Positions 50,041-60,723 of a stretch of DNA of 64,000 nucleotides are shown in pieces. Source of the stretch: Silene conica (lineage: Eukaryota > Streptophyta > Magnoliopsida > Caryophyllales > Caryophyllaceae); the NCBI GenBank assembly GCA_029255685.2, contig CM055311.2, forward strand, positions 54,581,048 to 54,645,047, read 5' to 3'. The notes under the pieces were generated by a model, which ran no database searches, was not told where the DNA came from, and was given only the letters and a program-made list of their open reading frames with translations. A program made the position numbers and the translations under genes. The first letter of the stretch is position 1. The number at the start of each line of letters is the position of its first letter.

Positions 50041-51152
50041 ATTTGGTTGCTTGCATGCAACTCGATTTTACAATTTTTGCGAGTAATGTGATTAAAATTA
50101 AAAACGTAAATTAGTACATATATGATATGCACGAAATGTTTATTGCATGTATACTTTCTGGTCTTAAAAATGTTTTAAGTCATTATGAATGATTTATGGA
50201 ATAATATTGTTCAATCTTATAATTAAATTGTTAATTTATACTATTTAATCGGTTAAAATTGTTTTATTTTGGGAAAAATAGTAAAATAAACTTTCTGGCC
50301 GAGATTTTTATATATGTTCTCACATGCATTTAACATATTATGAATATATAATTTTCGAAATTATTTAAGTTTTATGCATGGATTATGAAATTTAAATGTT
50401 AAATTGTCATAAAATGGGATAAAAATGTGTTTATATTAGATTATGAATTTAGCTACGAAACTTTTTGTAGATGTCACATGCAATATTTAAAATGTATGTT
50501 AAATTTTCCAGAAATTTTTCACTTATATTGCATGAATATTGATTTTTATGGTAAAAATCGACATTTTAGTGACATAATTTAACTTAAATAGTTTAAGTTG
50601 GAATTTGGCCATAACATATATATTATTTCTAGCATGCATGTAAATTTTGAGCCTTTTATTTCGAATTTTGCATGAGAAACGATTTTAATTGTTAAAATCG
50701 AGCAATATATGGCATGATTTATTAAAAATAGTAAAAGTTGCTAAAATGCTCCGAAAATTTAACCCATATTAGTCATATTTGATATGATCATCATCATATT
50801 TTTCTTGTGTGCCAAAAGTTTCTGGATTTTTATTTTTAACTTTTAAAAGGTTAAAATTAAAAATGGAGAATTGTAAGAGTCAAAAATATTTTCGAAATAT
50901 TTTATGACTCGTTTTGATTATTTTATTGCTATTTCCCGTAAACCGATTAAAACCGAACAATATTATGATAAGTTAAGTTATTTTCGAAATTTGAGTAAGA
51001 CTAAATTTTGAATCCTAAAATGTATTAGGATACTTAACTAAAACGTGAATAGTGATTCACAAAGTGTTTAGTGATTTTAAAATGTTAAAATCACGTTATT
51101 CCATAAAACCGTGTTATTATGAATAACGATATTTAAATTGTGTCTAAATAGG
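50041..51152 (+). other. Copia leader, interrupted
   Basis: AT-rich, without coding capacity, cut by the Athila-type LTR at 51153. Several ATTTTTATTGTTAAAAT-like short inverted motifs recur, but no gag start is visible. Confidence 0.6.
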
Positions 51153-52656
51153 TGATACCGTCGTTTAGTATCAAAGATAACCTAAGTCTACTAACTAGAA
51201 GCTATTCAAAGTAGGGTCGAATTCCTCAGGGAGACATGGTCATAAGTGAAAGGTCAGTCTATAAGTCACAAATTTGGGGGGGGGGGGGGGGGGGGGGGGG
51301 TTGTTTGAGATTATAACTAAGACGGATCAAAAGAACTTAAAACAAAGATAATAAAAACGAGTTTAAACAATAAAAAGGGGAATATGTCAGGATTCAGGTC
51401 ATCGCGGTAATTAATGTCACATAAAGATTAGGTCAGTCGATACAACAAACAAAGTGGGAACGATTAATATCCTTTCGGTCTGAAATCACCCCTGGACTCC
51501 TCTATCAATCTTTCGATCTCTAGATAGGTTACGTAAATCAACCTAAACAAGCCTACCCACCAATCTTTCGATCCAGGTAAGGTTTTACTAGGTAAACTAG
51601 TCTCCTGCGTGCACTCATTCGACAAGTTTTATAAACATATTGTTTATGGGTGAACTTCGTCGTAAGGACGACTAACATGTAAACCCTACGACATAACTAC
51701 CGCGAGTTCCTTCATCCTAACATATTACGGAGATTAGCTACACATGCTTTGGGGAACTATACTAACTACGACGATAATAACAACATTCAACATCGTAAAT
51801 GAAAGTAAAATACTATAAATCTAAAATAACAAAAGATAAAAACAATAATAAAGATAGAGAAAGGAATTACAGTGATCGCCGAATGAAAGAACAAGATCCA
51901 AATGCTTAAATGGAAGAAACCTCAAAGTACAATGTTTAGATCTAAGAAATGTGAAAATGTAAAAATGACTGCTAAAAGTACTTCTCAAAATGTGTGCAAA
52001 AGTGTATCAGTAAAAAAGTCAATAGTAAAAAGTGTGCTAACCTAATTCTTAAATAAGGATTAGGTTAGCTCTTAAAGTTCTTAACCTAAAAACGGAAAAA
52101 GCATATCCGGTGAACATAAGTGAGTTGCTCGATCGAGTGACTGAACCACTAGATCGAGTAGCTGTTCTTCATAAAGTGCTCGATCGAGTAACCTCGAGCT
52201 GTCAACTGCTCGATCGAGTAACCTTGAGATTCTCGAAGATTGGGTCCTTCCTGCAGAATTCTCGATCGAGTATCATGTACTTCGATCGAGGATTTCTCCT
52301 CCTGCATCCACTGGATCGAGCTCTGGTGTTTGCTCGATCAAGTAGATGACAGATATCTTCCTTCTTTTTCGCTTCTTTCTTGCTTTTGTCCTTTGTCCAC
52401 GCCTTGGTTACCGTTCCTTTAAGTCCGGTACTGCAAAATCGGGGTTATGGGACTCCTTGACTTGCTTCATCTTCTAAAAGAGCTCACTTTGGACAGAAAA
52501 AAACATGGTTTCTTCAACTTTCGCATAATTCCTGCAAAATAACAGAAAATACACCAACAGAAGAAAAAAGGGGCAAAATGGCACGTAAAGTGCGTAAAAA
52601 TGCATAGAAATGCGTACTAAATGATGCCAAAAAGTGTATGAAATGAGCACGTATCA
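51153..52656 (-). repeat. Athila-type LTR
   Basis: Read on the minus strand it begins TGATACGTGCTCATTTCATA and ends ACGACGGTATCA, 1504 bp. The start and end follow the same plan as the LTR at 60724-62526 (TGATGCGTG ... CGACGGGTGTCA). GGTTTGGGGATATT just upstream on the minus strand is a polypurine-like tract, so this is the element's 3' LTR. It carries 25 consecutive G (51276-51300) and the CTCGATCGAG array. Confidence 0.75.
52127..52345. repeat. CTCGATCGAG motif array in the Athila-type LTR
   Basis: Eight exact or near copies of the 10-base palindrome CTCGATCGAG start near 52128, 52150, 52180, 52210, 52261, 52280, 52312 and 52333. Three are followed by TAACCT-like sequence, giving a loose 30-bp repeat. 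Confidence 0.9.
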
Positions 52657-53700
52657 AATATCCCCAAACCAAACCTTTGCTTGTCCTCAAGCAAACTAAT
52701 GCAACTAAAAGAAGAAAAACAACTGACTAACTACCTAATGGAATGGAATCGCCTCAGAACCGACTATGGATCATGTTGTTGACCATGCAAATGCAGAAAT
52801 TAACGATCATAAAGTTCAAAACCAAAAGCAACGAATTCATACATGCAATGAAAACAACTTGGACGACTGACCTCGAATGACTTGTGTACTTTGGACTCTC
52901 CCGGATCGCTTCTTCTCTCAATCAAAGGGTGAACATATATATGTAAGAGAGAAGGATAAGAAAATGAAGACACTCTCCTAACTGCGACCAACATATCATG
53001 CAATGCAACTAGTATGACAATTGATTCTAACTACCGTACACACGCACAACAACCTGTCAAAGTCTACCACATGCCGAATATTTGCATAAATATGGTTATG
53101 TGACGTAAAAATGGGTAAAAGGAGGCAAAAAAACTGTATGGGTAAGAGAGGGTAACGGCTCGAGCTAGCTACCAAGACTCAACTAAAAGTGAAACCTTCC
53201 AAAATACTCAAAAACAATGCCATGCTCGACATATCACACAACTAACCCCGGAATCTTGAATCGGTCAAACAATAATCATGCTTAGCAAACACTTTCTTTT
53301 TCTTTTTTTTTCTTCTATTCCCAAAATATATATAAATAAAGCACGTGAATCTTTTTTTTTTGTTCTTTTCCTTTCTTTTTCTTGTTACGTTCATGACAAA
53401 AAAAACAAATTCCCGAATGCAAGTTCCGAATTCTCAAATACCAACTCCGAAAATAAAGACCAAACCAACAACTGATACAAATAATATATACCACAAAACA
53501 ACACTTCGGCTAGCTCGACACAAGGTAGGCTAAATCTAGGTGTAGTTTATAGGTCAACTAGCAGTTTTTGGCTAAATGTGGAGTTATATGGGTAGAATGA
53601 GAAAGGGGAAATGCAAGTACTCTCCTAACATGTGATACCAACCACAAACCATGCGTGCAGGCAAAAAGCAATCAAAAGTCATACATGTGAAATGCATGCT
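52657..53700 (-). other. Athila-type 3' internal region, non-coding
   Basis: Contains the polypurine-like tract (52657-52670) and the block AAACCTTTGCTTGTCCTCAA. The rest is low-complexity C/T-rich and A-rich DNA without coding capacity. The right border with the copia scrap is not defined. Confidence 0.5.
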
Positions 53701-54405
53701 GGAGCTGGTGTCCTCCACATATAGTGTGATAACGTCATTGCACATACACTTGTACGGACAAGTGGGAGATTGTTGGGGCTGGTGTCCTTGACAGTTAGTA
53801 CAATGACTTATTAAATCTCTTAAAGGATCATAAAGGCATACTTTGGTATTATTATCAGTTGATCCACGTATATCAATGACGGTTGGCTTGCTAGATAAGT
53901 TTGACGTTATTGTCATACGGATGGCGGTGATCAACTGGTCCCTATACGTCACACCTATAGGACACGTTTGAGAGATGTGAAGGTATGAAAATACAGTCAC
54001 ATTTATGCCAAATACGACTAAACAGTTAGTCAGAGGTATTGACTATTAAATTAGTTAATGAGATGTTGAGATAATTATTTAATACGGATTAAATAATTTT
54101 AGCTAATACGGATTACATGATTAATTCGTAAATTAAATATACATGGTTATATTTAATTAAATATTAAATTCGTGTATTAATATAAGCAGTTATATTAATT
54201 GAGCTAATTATACAATATCGTAATTTTCTTATCAGACCATTATTAATGTTTCGACTGCATTAATATCTGATAACATGTATACGATTTATAATTAAAACCC
54301 GCGGATTATATTTTAGCTTTAGGGTCGAATCACGCAAGAGAATAAGGTAAGAGTGGAAAGCCCACTCTCACCCTAGACTATTTCGGCCGGCCGTGTAGGG
54401 TTACT
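53701..54405 (+). mobile_element. Copia 3' end and truncated LTR
   Basis: Internal 3' end with AAGTGGGAGAT (53763-53773), then an LTR from 53774 (TGTTGGGGCTGGTGTCC) that matches about 630 bp of the LTR at 18677-19683 in opposite orientation. It stops after CGGCCGGCCG at about 54405. Confidence 0.8.
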
Positions 54406-54411
54406 ATTGAG

Positions 54412-54780
54412 TCCCCGCAGCGGGCTTATAGAATTAGGTGCATGAGACCGGCCCACAAGCAAGGGAGGTTCATCCTAAAACCAATTGGTGATAGGAGGAG
54501 TAGCCCACTTACTTATAAGCCAGTCCCTTCACTATAATTTTACCTATGTGGGACAATGCTCCGCACACACATATGGGAAGAGACCTTAACAATCTCCCCC
54601 TTTCACATGTGTGTGTGCGAAACTCCCCCTCACTTGGCGCTACTCCGCACCCGACAACACCCCGTGTCGGGCCGACCAGGCTACTCCGCACCTCTGGTCA
54701 ACCAAGGGAGATAGTCCAACGGTGGTGCTACTCCGCAACCACGACGCTACTCTGCGCCATCTCGAGCATCGTCACCACAT
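54412..54780 (-). mobile_element. Another copia: LTR scrap, polypurine tract and 3' end
   Basis: On the minus strand, TGTGAAAGGGGGAGAT leads into an LTR starting TGTTAAGGTCTCTTCCC (54591) that is cut at about 54412. The preceding 3' internal region repeats GCTACTCCGCA (plus strand) at about 54648, 54679, 54727 and 54745 (last one diverged). Confidence 0.7.
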
Positions 54781-55153
54781 CGCACCTTGCGGTCTATACG
54801 ATGTTTATTGACTACGGATGTTCCTTCGTAGGCAAGTTCAAGACCATCCCATATTTCCTTAGCGGAATTACAGGATGAGAATCTATCAAATTCTAAAGTT
54901 ATCAGACCGTTTTGTAGGAGGCTCATGGCCTTTGAATTTTTTCTGCAATTTTGTAGTCGGCTTCTACATAATCACTTTCCATCTTTTCGTAGGTTGTCCC
55001 ATTGGCGGCGGCGACCAAGATTTTCTTTGGTCCGGTTTGAATGATCTTCCAACATTCCCAATCACATCCCTTGATGTAGTGAGTCATCATATTCTTCCAC
55101 AGACTGTAGTTCTTACCATCGAAGATAGTACACTTAAGATGCTTGAAATCCAT
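54781..55153 (-). pseudogene. Copia (Sirevirus-like) gag fragment
   Basis: Starts at Met 55153 (MDFKHLKCTIFDGKNYSLWK) and runs MMTHYIKGCDWECWKII, then KMESDYVEADYKI. After a frame change near 54920 it continues as SCNSAKEIWDGLELAYEGT and stops being recognisable at about 54780. The rest of gag and pol is missing. Confidence 0.75.
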
Positions 55154-55225
55154 TGTTGATAGAGTATATAATATAGAATCAATAGTCGGATCAAAACTCA
55201 CGCGGTTAGGCGATCAAGAGCACGA

Positions 55226-55238
55226 GGCTCTAATACCA
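55226..55238 (-). promoter_or_regulatory. Sirevirus-type primer-binding site
   Basis: On the minus strand TGGTATTAGAGCC, two bases from the LTR; a variant of the tRNA-iMet site with one T in place of C. Confidence 0.75.
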
Positions 55239-55240
55239 AT

Positions 55241-56707
55241 TGAAGAGTCTATTGATATGATATACTCAAGAAGGGGGGGGGGGGGGGGTTGAATTGAGTA
55301 TGCCTTCTTTTTAAAATCTTCTTCGACGAGTGCGGATGTATGACGAATGTCGAGTAAAGCAAGAATAAATAGAGACACGATATTTTTGAAGTGGTTCAGT
55401 TTCACAATTTGAAACATACGTCCACTATTCTCGATTAATAAAATTAGTACCGACTCCGGATTACAATTTTATCAACCCTACTTGTACAACCTTGATGTTA
55501 GTTGTAACTCTATCTAGATACCGTTAAATATCTAGCTACGACAAGTACCGTTAAATACTTGCTTACAATGAGTACCGTTAAATACTCGATCTATCTTATG
55601 CTAATAACATAAGTCTTCAATGTTTCTTCAAAGTCACAATCTTGAATAAGAGCAATGCTGGAGCACTTGAATCTTGAAACGAATATGACAATTTAAGCTC
55701 GAATCTTGAAGAATTGTGATCGGCGGTTTTCTCGATTTGCGTGAATGTATGTGTATGATTTCGTATCAAACAATGTGTCACAAGTATCCCATTTATATGG
55801 AATGATATCTAGGTTGATCAAACCCTAGATGACTTAGGAATATATTATCTAAACTAGAATTATAGTCCTTTGGTAATACTACCATAAATCTAATCTTAAT
55901 ATATTTAGGAAAGATTTAAATAAGATATTTAAGTATTATATATGGAATCAATTTCCTAATTCATACTTAGAAAAGATATCATATATTAAATAAATAACAA
56001 CCTTATTAAAACCAACTTCCTAAACTTTGTCAAAATATAATAAATTATATTACCATAATATAATCTAGATTGCTTTAGGTTATTTAAATAAATACATATT
56101 TATTTAATTAAACAACCCTACACGTGTAAGGAATCGTGTCATGTTACACGACTTTCCAAACCGTTTCAAACTAAATCTAGAATTATATTACTTGACAAGC
56201 AAGTTAAATAAAAATCCTTAGTTTATTAGAAATAAATAATTTACTCATAAGAAAATTATTTATTCCTTTTTAACTTTTAGATATTTTATATTAACCTATT
56301 AAGATTAATAACTTCATAAAATTAGAATACCAATTATCCATTAATTTAACACGACGATTTTTAGAGAACAAAATCGTTTCAACTACTACACATATTTCGA
56401 TCATTTCTTCTTTATGGAGTTATAGCTACGAGCTATAACTTGAACCAATATCATACTAAAGTCATAGTTGACAAGTATAACTTTAGTTCATTATGTGCTT
56501 GTGATCTACTTTCAATCTTCGACTTATTCAATCCATTGAGTAATGTTCTTGAATCTTTTGTACTTGATTGACGAGATCTTCTAAACTAATATTCTGTACA
56601 CTTAGCACACGATTATACGCACGAGTATATAATATATATAGCTAGACTTGTCATTATCAAAACATAAACATACATACTTAATATATATTTGAATATATGG
56701 TTCAACA
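55241..56707 (-). repeat. Sirevirus LTR (1467 bp)
   Basis: On the minus strand it runs TGTTGAACC ... GACTCTTCA. The polypurine tract of a 3' end lies on its right and a PBS plus gag on its left, so one LTR serves two adjacent copies. It contains 16 G at 55273-55288. Confidence 0.82.
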
Positions 56708-56732
56708 AATTCCCCCTTTTTGATGATGGCAA
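56708..56732 (-). promoter_or_regulatory. Sirevirus polypurine tract
   Basis: On the minus strand GCCATCATCAAAAAGGGGGA leads to the LTR. This phrase is characteristic of Sireviruses. A further purine run AGGGGGAA occurs near 56764-56770 and another near 56912-56920. Confidence 0.85.
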
Positions 56733-57374
56733 GTCTTTCTTAGATTTGTGTCTAAGTGTAAGTTCCCCCTCAATATAATAATGGTCATTCATAGCAAAGA
56801 TTAACTTAGGGTTTCTATCTTCTATCTAACCCATATCCTTTAAGAACCCTAAAAGACAATGAATTACGACAAGGAGCAAGCTTAGGCAAATTCTAATCTA
56901 AGTTGCATTTTTCCCCCTCTTGACATCATCGAAAAGATGAGAACAAGGACATAAAACGACTAGAATAATACACTACGAAACATAAGCAAGCATGCAATGC
57001 GAGTCAAAATATACGAACACACACAATATTATACAAACACATACGAATGTTAAAAATATACACAACGAACCGAAAGTATTAAGCCAATGGGCCGAATTAT
57101 AAAAAATGGGCCGGCTTAGGTTAAAGTTTTAATGGGCCAAGCAAAAGGAATAGAAATGAAATTGGGCCACAATTAAAATAAGGCTAAGAAATCCGACGGG
57201 AGGCAAAACGGATCAGAGGCCTCAGATTCAATGGGCCAAAAGTTAGGTCAGTTGGGCCCAAAACAAAAGAAGAGTTTTTAATAAGTCCAACCCGGACTTA
57301 AACACCAACAACAACCAACACCAACCGAAAACGAGTTTAATAACAACCGAAACAGAGGAGCATCAAGAATCGGA

Positions 57375-58907
57375 TCAGGAAGAGGATGGATCACGAGGGC
57401 GGGCATAAGGACTGACATAATCGGGTCGGGTACGGAACTCGAGGGTCGTCAACCTATCCAAGCAACTGTTGACGTTCCGTCCTTGGGCATCCAAGGCAAT
57501 CTCGAAGTTTAACACCTTCATTGAAAGTGCCTTTACCTCCTCGAGAGCCTTACTCGCATCCTCCCGCAAAAGCCCGTGATCACGCACCAAAGCACCACCC
57601 TGGGAAGTCAAGAATGAGAGACGATCACTAATGACGAAAAACTCGTCATAAAGCATTTGAATTCCCGAGCCCATCTTCTCAATCTTTTGGTCCTCTTTAG
57701 CCATCCAAGCCCTTAACTCCTCCTCAAATCCACGACTCCCTGCACCACCACTATTCCCTGCCTCATCCTTTTCCTTCTTCACCTCGCAAAGCCCAAGTAT
57801 CTTGTCCATCTTGGCTTCGACACCTTCAAATAGAGGCAAGGGACTAAGTGTGGATTCCGGTACTCCTACACTCCTACGATCAACACCATCGAAACAAATA
57901 CCCATCAATTTAAGTAGCTTATCACTCACACGATCACGAGGGATCACCCCATAACTCTCATCGTCCACAACACCCTTCTTGTAGAGATGCCCGGATACCC
58001 ACATTCCATACGGAATGTCGATTGTCGAGCACGACTTCTCCTTGACGAGAATACTTGACACATGACAAATCTTGTTACAAATAAGGGATGCCAAATCAAT
58101 CTTAGTTCCTTCCAACCAACTGTAAACAATCACGGTTTCAACACTCGATAACTTGTCCCGACCACCCCTTCTAGGCAACACCGTATTCCATAAAAAATTG
58201 ACAAACAATTTCAACTTAGGGCTAAAAGACGCGGTCAACAGGGGAGTATTTTCTGTGGCATCCTCATCAATATACTTCTTGATCACCATCTTTTGATCTT
58301 TTGACACAACACTCCATTCCTTTTTAGGATCAAGATTAAGACCGTCTTGATCGAGTTTAAAGATTTCACAAATTTTTGATTTAGACACCAACACATCCGT
58401 GCCATTAACAACCGCACGGAACCCTTCCTCACAACCTTTAACAGACGCAAAGAACTGAACAAGTTCAACCGGAAATATCAAACCCGAGAAGTTACTAATG
58501 CACTCCCACCCTTGATTTTTTAAGAATTCTTTAAAGCATCCTAAAGATTTAGACCCGTCAACCCACGACGTAGGATAGTATCGACCCGAATGAATAGAAT
58601 AAGGTAGAACTCGGTCAATTAACATACCTTCCGTCTTTGTCATTCGGACCCGCTCTAAACCTTCACGGGTGGCTTCGACGGAGAAGTCGCGAAACAGGGT
58701 ACGAGGGCTTTGGCCTGAAACAAACTCGGGCATGTCGTCGATGACTGAAGAGGACTCGCGGTTCAGTTTTCTTCGTTTCCCGTTGTCGGAGGTCAGAACG
58801 GAGACGGCAGTGGGGGTAGGTGACAGCGGAGGTGACGGAGTTTGGGAGGAAGAGGATGGTGGAGCTTGTTTCTTATTGTGGGAACGAGTTGCACGGGAGG
58901 GTGGCAT
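57375..58907 (-). CDS. Sirevirus extra ORF (env-like position), 510 aa, intact
   Basis: It lies between RT/RNase H and the 3' LTR, where Sireviruses carry an extra, 'env-like' ORF. The N-terminus is Ser/Pro/Thr-rich and basic (MPPSRATRSHNKK ... KRRKLNRESS, a possible nuclear-localisation signal). The middle (about residues 100-330) resembles the plant 'putative transposon protein' domain (GFRAVVNGTDVLVSKSKICEIF, FLWNTVLPRR, IPYGMWVSGHLYKKG). The C-terminus has coiled-coil-like heptads (EDASKALEEVKALSMKVLNF). I see no signal peptide or convincing membrane segment, so an envelope role is not supported by the sequence. It is free of stops although pol of the same copy is broken. Family assignment is from memory. 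Confidence 0.65.
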   Translation of the reverse strand: MPPSRATRSHNKKQAPPSSSSQTPSPPLSPTPTAVSVLTSDNGKRRKLNRESSSVIDDMPEFVSGQSPRTLFRDFSVEATREGLERVRMTKTEGMLIDRVLPYSIHSGRYYPTSWVDGSKSLGCFKEFLKNQGWECISNFSGLIFPVELVQFFASVKGCEEGFRAVVNGTDVLVSKSKICEIFKLDQDGLNLDPKKEWSVVSKDQKMVIKKYIDEDATENTPLLTASFSPKLKLFVNFLWNTVLPRRGGRDKLSSVETVIVYSWLEGTKIDLASLICNKICHVSSILVKEKSCSTIDIPYGMWVSGHLYKKGVVDDESYGVIPRDRVSDKLLKLMGICFDGVDRRSVGVPESTLSPLPLFEGVEAKMDKILGLCEVKKEKDEAGNSGGAGSRGFEEELRAWMAKEDQKIEKMGSGIQMLYDEFFVISDRLSFLTSQGGALVRDHGLLREDASKALEEVKALSMKVLNFEIALDAQGRNVNSCLDRLTTLEFRTRPDYVSPYARPRDPSSS

Positions 58908-59435
58908 GGTGTTTGGTGGTGGTGTTTTGGTCGGATTTTAATGGAGTTTTGGGTAAGTAATTTTGGAGGTTTTAGGGAAAGTGTGGGAGTGAGTGAGGAC
59001 GATAATAATGGTTGAATGAGGTGGTAAGTTTGGTTAGTGGTAGTGGTAAATGGAGTAGTTGAGGTAATAAGTGGGGCTAGGGTGTAGGGACACGTGTACG
59101 ACAATGGTGGGTTGTAGTGGGGTAGGTATCCACACGGTTAACGTGTTAAGGTAAGGTTGTTTTTCCTTTTTTTCGTTTTATTTGAATAATATGTAATATT
59201 AATATTAATATGTATATATATATATATATTGTAAGGTAGATTATAATATGTATCGTATTATTATTGTGAGATTCGGTTGTGCACACACGCATATATGAAT
59301 TGCATAACATAAATATGTTCACATAGTTTATCATCGAATACATACATACACATGCAGCGGAGTATACGGATACAGTCATATAATCTCATCTAAACCGTAG
59401 TCAATCATTGGGTTATTTTTGCTCTTAAGATTTGA
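58908..59435 (-). other. Spacer between Sirevirus RNase H and the extra ORF
   Basis: Non-coding, with a (TA)n run at 59211-59229. Confidence 0.6.
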
Positions 59436-60723
59436 TTAGGTGCCACCGATTAAACCAATTTCCAATCGCAAAGTCTCAAAACGTTCTCTAGCCAATGGTT
59501 TAGTGAAAATATCTGCCCATTGTTTTTCCGTACTACAAAATTCCAATTTTATATTTTTCTTTTCAACATGGTCTCGTAGAAAGTGGTGTCTAGTTTCAAT
59601 GTGTTTAGTTCTCGAGTGTTGGGCTGGGTTTTTAGATATAATGATAGCACTCGTATTATGACATAAAATAGGCACACATCCTACATCAATACCATAATCA
59701 TGTAACTGTTGCTTTAACCATAAAAGTTGAGAACATACCAGTGCGGCTGCAATATATTCTGCTTTGGCAGTTGAGAGAGCGACAAAATGTTGTTTCTTGG
59801 ATCCCGAAGATATTATGCAAGGACCTACAAAGGTAGAAAGTCTCGAGGTACTTTTCCTGTCTAAAGAACATCTTGCATAATCCGCATCTGAATACCCTAC
59901 TAGGTTAAAGTTACAGTCCATAGGATACCATAGGTATAACTTTAATGTTCCGATTAGGTATCTTAGTATTCTCTTAACCGCAACCATGTGCGATTCTTTT
60001 GGTGCAGATTGAAATCTCGCACAGACACAGACACTAAACATTATATCTGGACGACTTGCAGTAAGATAAATAAGTGAGCCAATCATACCTCAGTAAGTTG
60101 TTTCGTCTACAGACTTACCATCTTCGTCTTTGGTTAACTTCTTATCTGTGACTATTGGAGTAGGCATTGCGTGAGAGGTTTCCATGCCGAATTTCTTTAG
60201 CAATTCCTTGACGTATTTTTGTTGATGAACTTTGTTTCCTTCTTCAGTTTGTTGTATTTGAAGTCCAAGAAGAATTTTAGTTCTCCCATCATACTCATCT
60301 CGAATTCAGAAGTCATCAACTCAGAGAAGTATTTGCACAACTTTTTGTTAGTTGAGCCAAAGATATTATCGTCAACATAGATCTGAACGACAAGTAGATC
60401 TGAGTTCTCGCTTTTAAGAAATAGGGTTTTGTCCACGGATCCTCTCTTGAATCCACTCTCCAATAGGAACTTTGATAACCTGTCCTACCATGCTCTAGGT
60501 GCTTGTTTTAGGCCATAAAGAGCTTTGTCCAATTTGAATACATGATCCTTGAGTTTGCTGTCAGGAAATCCAGGAGGTTGTTCAACAAATACTTCCTCTT
60601 GGAGATAGCCATTAAGAAAGGCAGTCGTAACGTCCATCTGAAATAGCTTCATTCCCTTATGTGCTGCAAATGCAATGAGTAGTCTAATTGCCTCAAGACG
60701 AGCAACAGGAGCAAAGGTTTCGT
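59436..60723 (-). pseudogene. Sirevirus reverse transcriptase and RNase H, broken
   Basis: Begins at the Athila-type insertion with [13 protein letters not shown], then [19 protein letters not shown] and [10 protein letters not shown] followed by a TAG (about 60484). It continues with LVVQIYVDDNIFGST. A frameshift lies near 60235-60260 and a TGA at about 60087, before GMIGSLIYLTASRPDI. RNase H follows: GYSDADYARC, DRKSTSRL, STAKAEYIAA, CHNTSAIIISKNP, KHIETRHHFLRDHV, ending FETLRLEIGLIGGT. At least three lesions make it inactive. Confidence 0.9.

Noticed and set aside
52110-52349. 79-codon frame with LDRV repeats
   Set aside because: It is the CTCGATCGAG array read in one frame; the LTR location makes a protein unlikely.
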